Source of the DNA: Thalassotalea_F euphylliae
Lineage (GTDB): Bacteria > Pseudomonadota > Gammaproteobacteria > Enterobacterales > Alteromonadaceae
Length of the DNA stretch: 64,000 nt
Direction of reading: 5' to 3'
Assembly (NCBI RefSeq): GCF_042682785.1
Contig: NZ_JBHUIB010000003.1
Location: forward strand, 682,001-746,000
Within the stretch, counting starts at the first letter, position 1; each line of letters starts with the position of its first letter. Both the position numbers and the translations under genes were made by a program. The notes under the pieces were generated by a model. That model saw only the letters and a list, made by a program, of their open reading frames with translations. It did not search any database and was not told the origin of the DNA. Below are positions 63,531 through 64,000 of this stretch, in pieces.

Positions 63531-64000
63531 ATGAAAATAACAAAGTCTTCACTTGCTACTGCTATATCGGCAGCGCTCCTTTCTTCATCATTATCGGTAA
63601 TTGCCGAAGATAATATTGAAGTCATCACAGTTACAGCAGATTTTCGCAATTCTAGCTTACAAGCTTTACCTTCATCAGCAACCGTATTAGGCGATGACGA
63701 CATTGCCATGCGTAATGCACAACATCTGGAAGAAATGATAGCGTTAGCGCCTAATGTCAGCTTTAGTCAAGGAACACAACGTGCACGCTACTATCAAATT
63801 CGCGGTATAGGTGAGCGAAGCCAATTCCAAGAGCCCATTAATCCGTCTGTAGGTATTATCATTGATGATGTTGATTTCACAGGCGTTGGTGGAATTAGCT
63901 CAATGTTTGATGTTGCCCAAGTAGAGGTTCTTCGTGGACCGCAAGGCACAGAGTTTGGCGCCAATGCACTCGCAGGTATTATTAATGTCAAAACGAATTC
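63531..64000 (+). CDS. TonB-dependent receptor under TPP control (partial; thiamine uptake)
   Basis: The first 156 codons of a receptor cut by the window end. It has a signal peptide (about 1-25, ending VIA), a TonB box IEVITVTA and a plug domain ending VEVLRGPQGTEFGANALAGIINV. The TPP riboswitch directly in front is the functional clue: thiamine, its phosphates or precursors are the probable ligand, and the receptor is shut off when TPP is plentiful. Similar riboswitch-receptor pairs are known in marine gammaproteobacteria and Bacteroidetes. Confidence 0.9.
   Translation, partial: MKITKSSLATAISAALLSSSLSVIAEDNIEVITVTADFRNSSLQALPSSATVLGDDDIAMRNAQHLEEMIALAPNVSFSQGTQRARYYQIRGIGERSQFQEPINPSVGIIIDDVDFTGVGGISSMFDVAQVEVLRGPQGTEFGANALAGIINVKTN

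Overview
The window looks like chromosomal DNA of a marine gammaproteobacterium of the order Alteromonadales (Colwelliaceae/Thalassotalea-like is my best guess; the assignment is inference). The reasons are several very large TonB-dependent receptors including an Oar-like one, an rlmKL-uup-rmf-fabA neighbourhood and a uvrY-uvrC-pgsA-tRNA(Gly-Cys-Leu) neighbourhood that are typical of gammaproteobacteria, and moderately AT-rich DNA with compact intergenic terminators. I see no prophage, insertion sequence or CRISPR array.

Region 1 (1-3.7 kb) holds the end of ppsA and a YdiJ-type FAD/Fe-S dehydrogenase. Region 2 (3.7-22.4 kb) is a large nucleoside/nucleotide acquisition locus. A RutR-like TetR regulator is co-transcribed with a secreted EEP-family nuclease/phosphatase and a secreted alkaline phosphatase; an Oar-like receptor is divergent; then come cdd-deoA, udk-nupC-deoC-tdk-upp, deoB plus a second receptor, and add-xapX-deoD. 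Palindromes of the form TGACCA-N2-TGGTCA, which is the RutR operator type, sit in front of cdd and between udk and deoB, with weaker copies around the regulator. Together the genes could strip extracellular DNA or nucleotides to nucleosides, import them, and salvage or ferment base and sugar. A small XapX membrane protein, too short for usual gene calling, lies between add and deoD.

Region 3 (22.6-27.3 kb) has aroG, a CadC-like membrane transcription factor and a divergent secreted esterase with TPR repeats. Region 4 (27.3-40.3 kb) is a long acyl-CoA catabolism cluster on the minus strand: three SDRs, two acyl-CoA dehydrogenases, a MaoC hydratase, a thiolase, FadD, a patatin, a CurA-like reductase and a cytochrome P460-like haem protein, with a divergent LysR regulator. 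Region 5 (40.4-43.2 kb) has a Na/Pi cotransporter and an unusual minus-strand array of three initiator tRNA genes interleaved with tRNA-derived pseudo-units in exact 99/145-bp modules.

Region 6 (43.2-54.7 kb) is housekeeping: rlmKL, a glutaredoxin-like gene, uup, a DUF3466 protein, rmf, fabA, a small basic protein, uvrY-uvrC, pgsA and seven tRNA genes. Region 7 (55-64 kb) has a GGDEF-EAL protein, a three-gene RND efflux operon whose leader is a long hairpin, hinT, and a TPP riboswitch in front of a TonB-dependent receptor cut by the window end. Three separate leaders (before the receptor at 18072, the efflux operon at 57142 and the receptor at 63531) could fold so as to hide the Shine-Dalgarno sequence.
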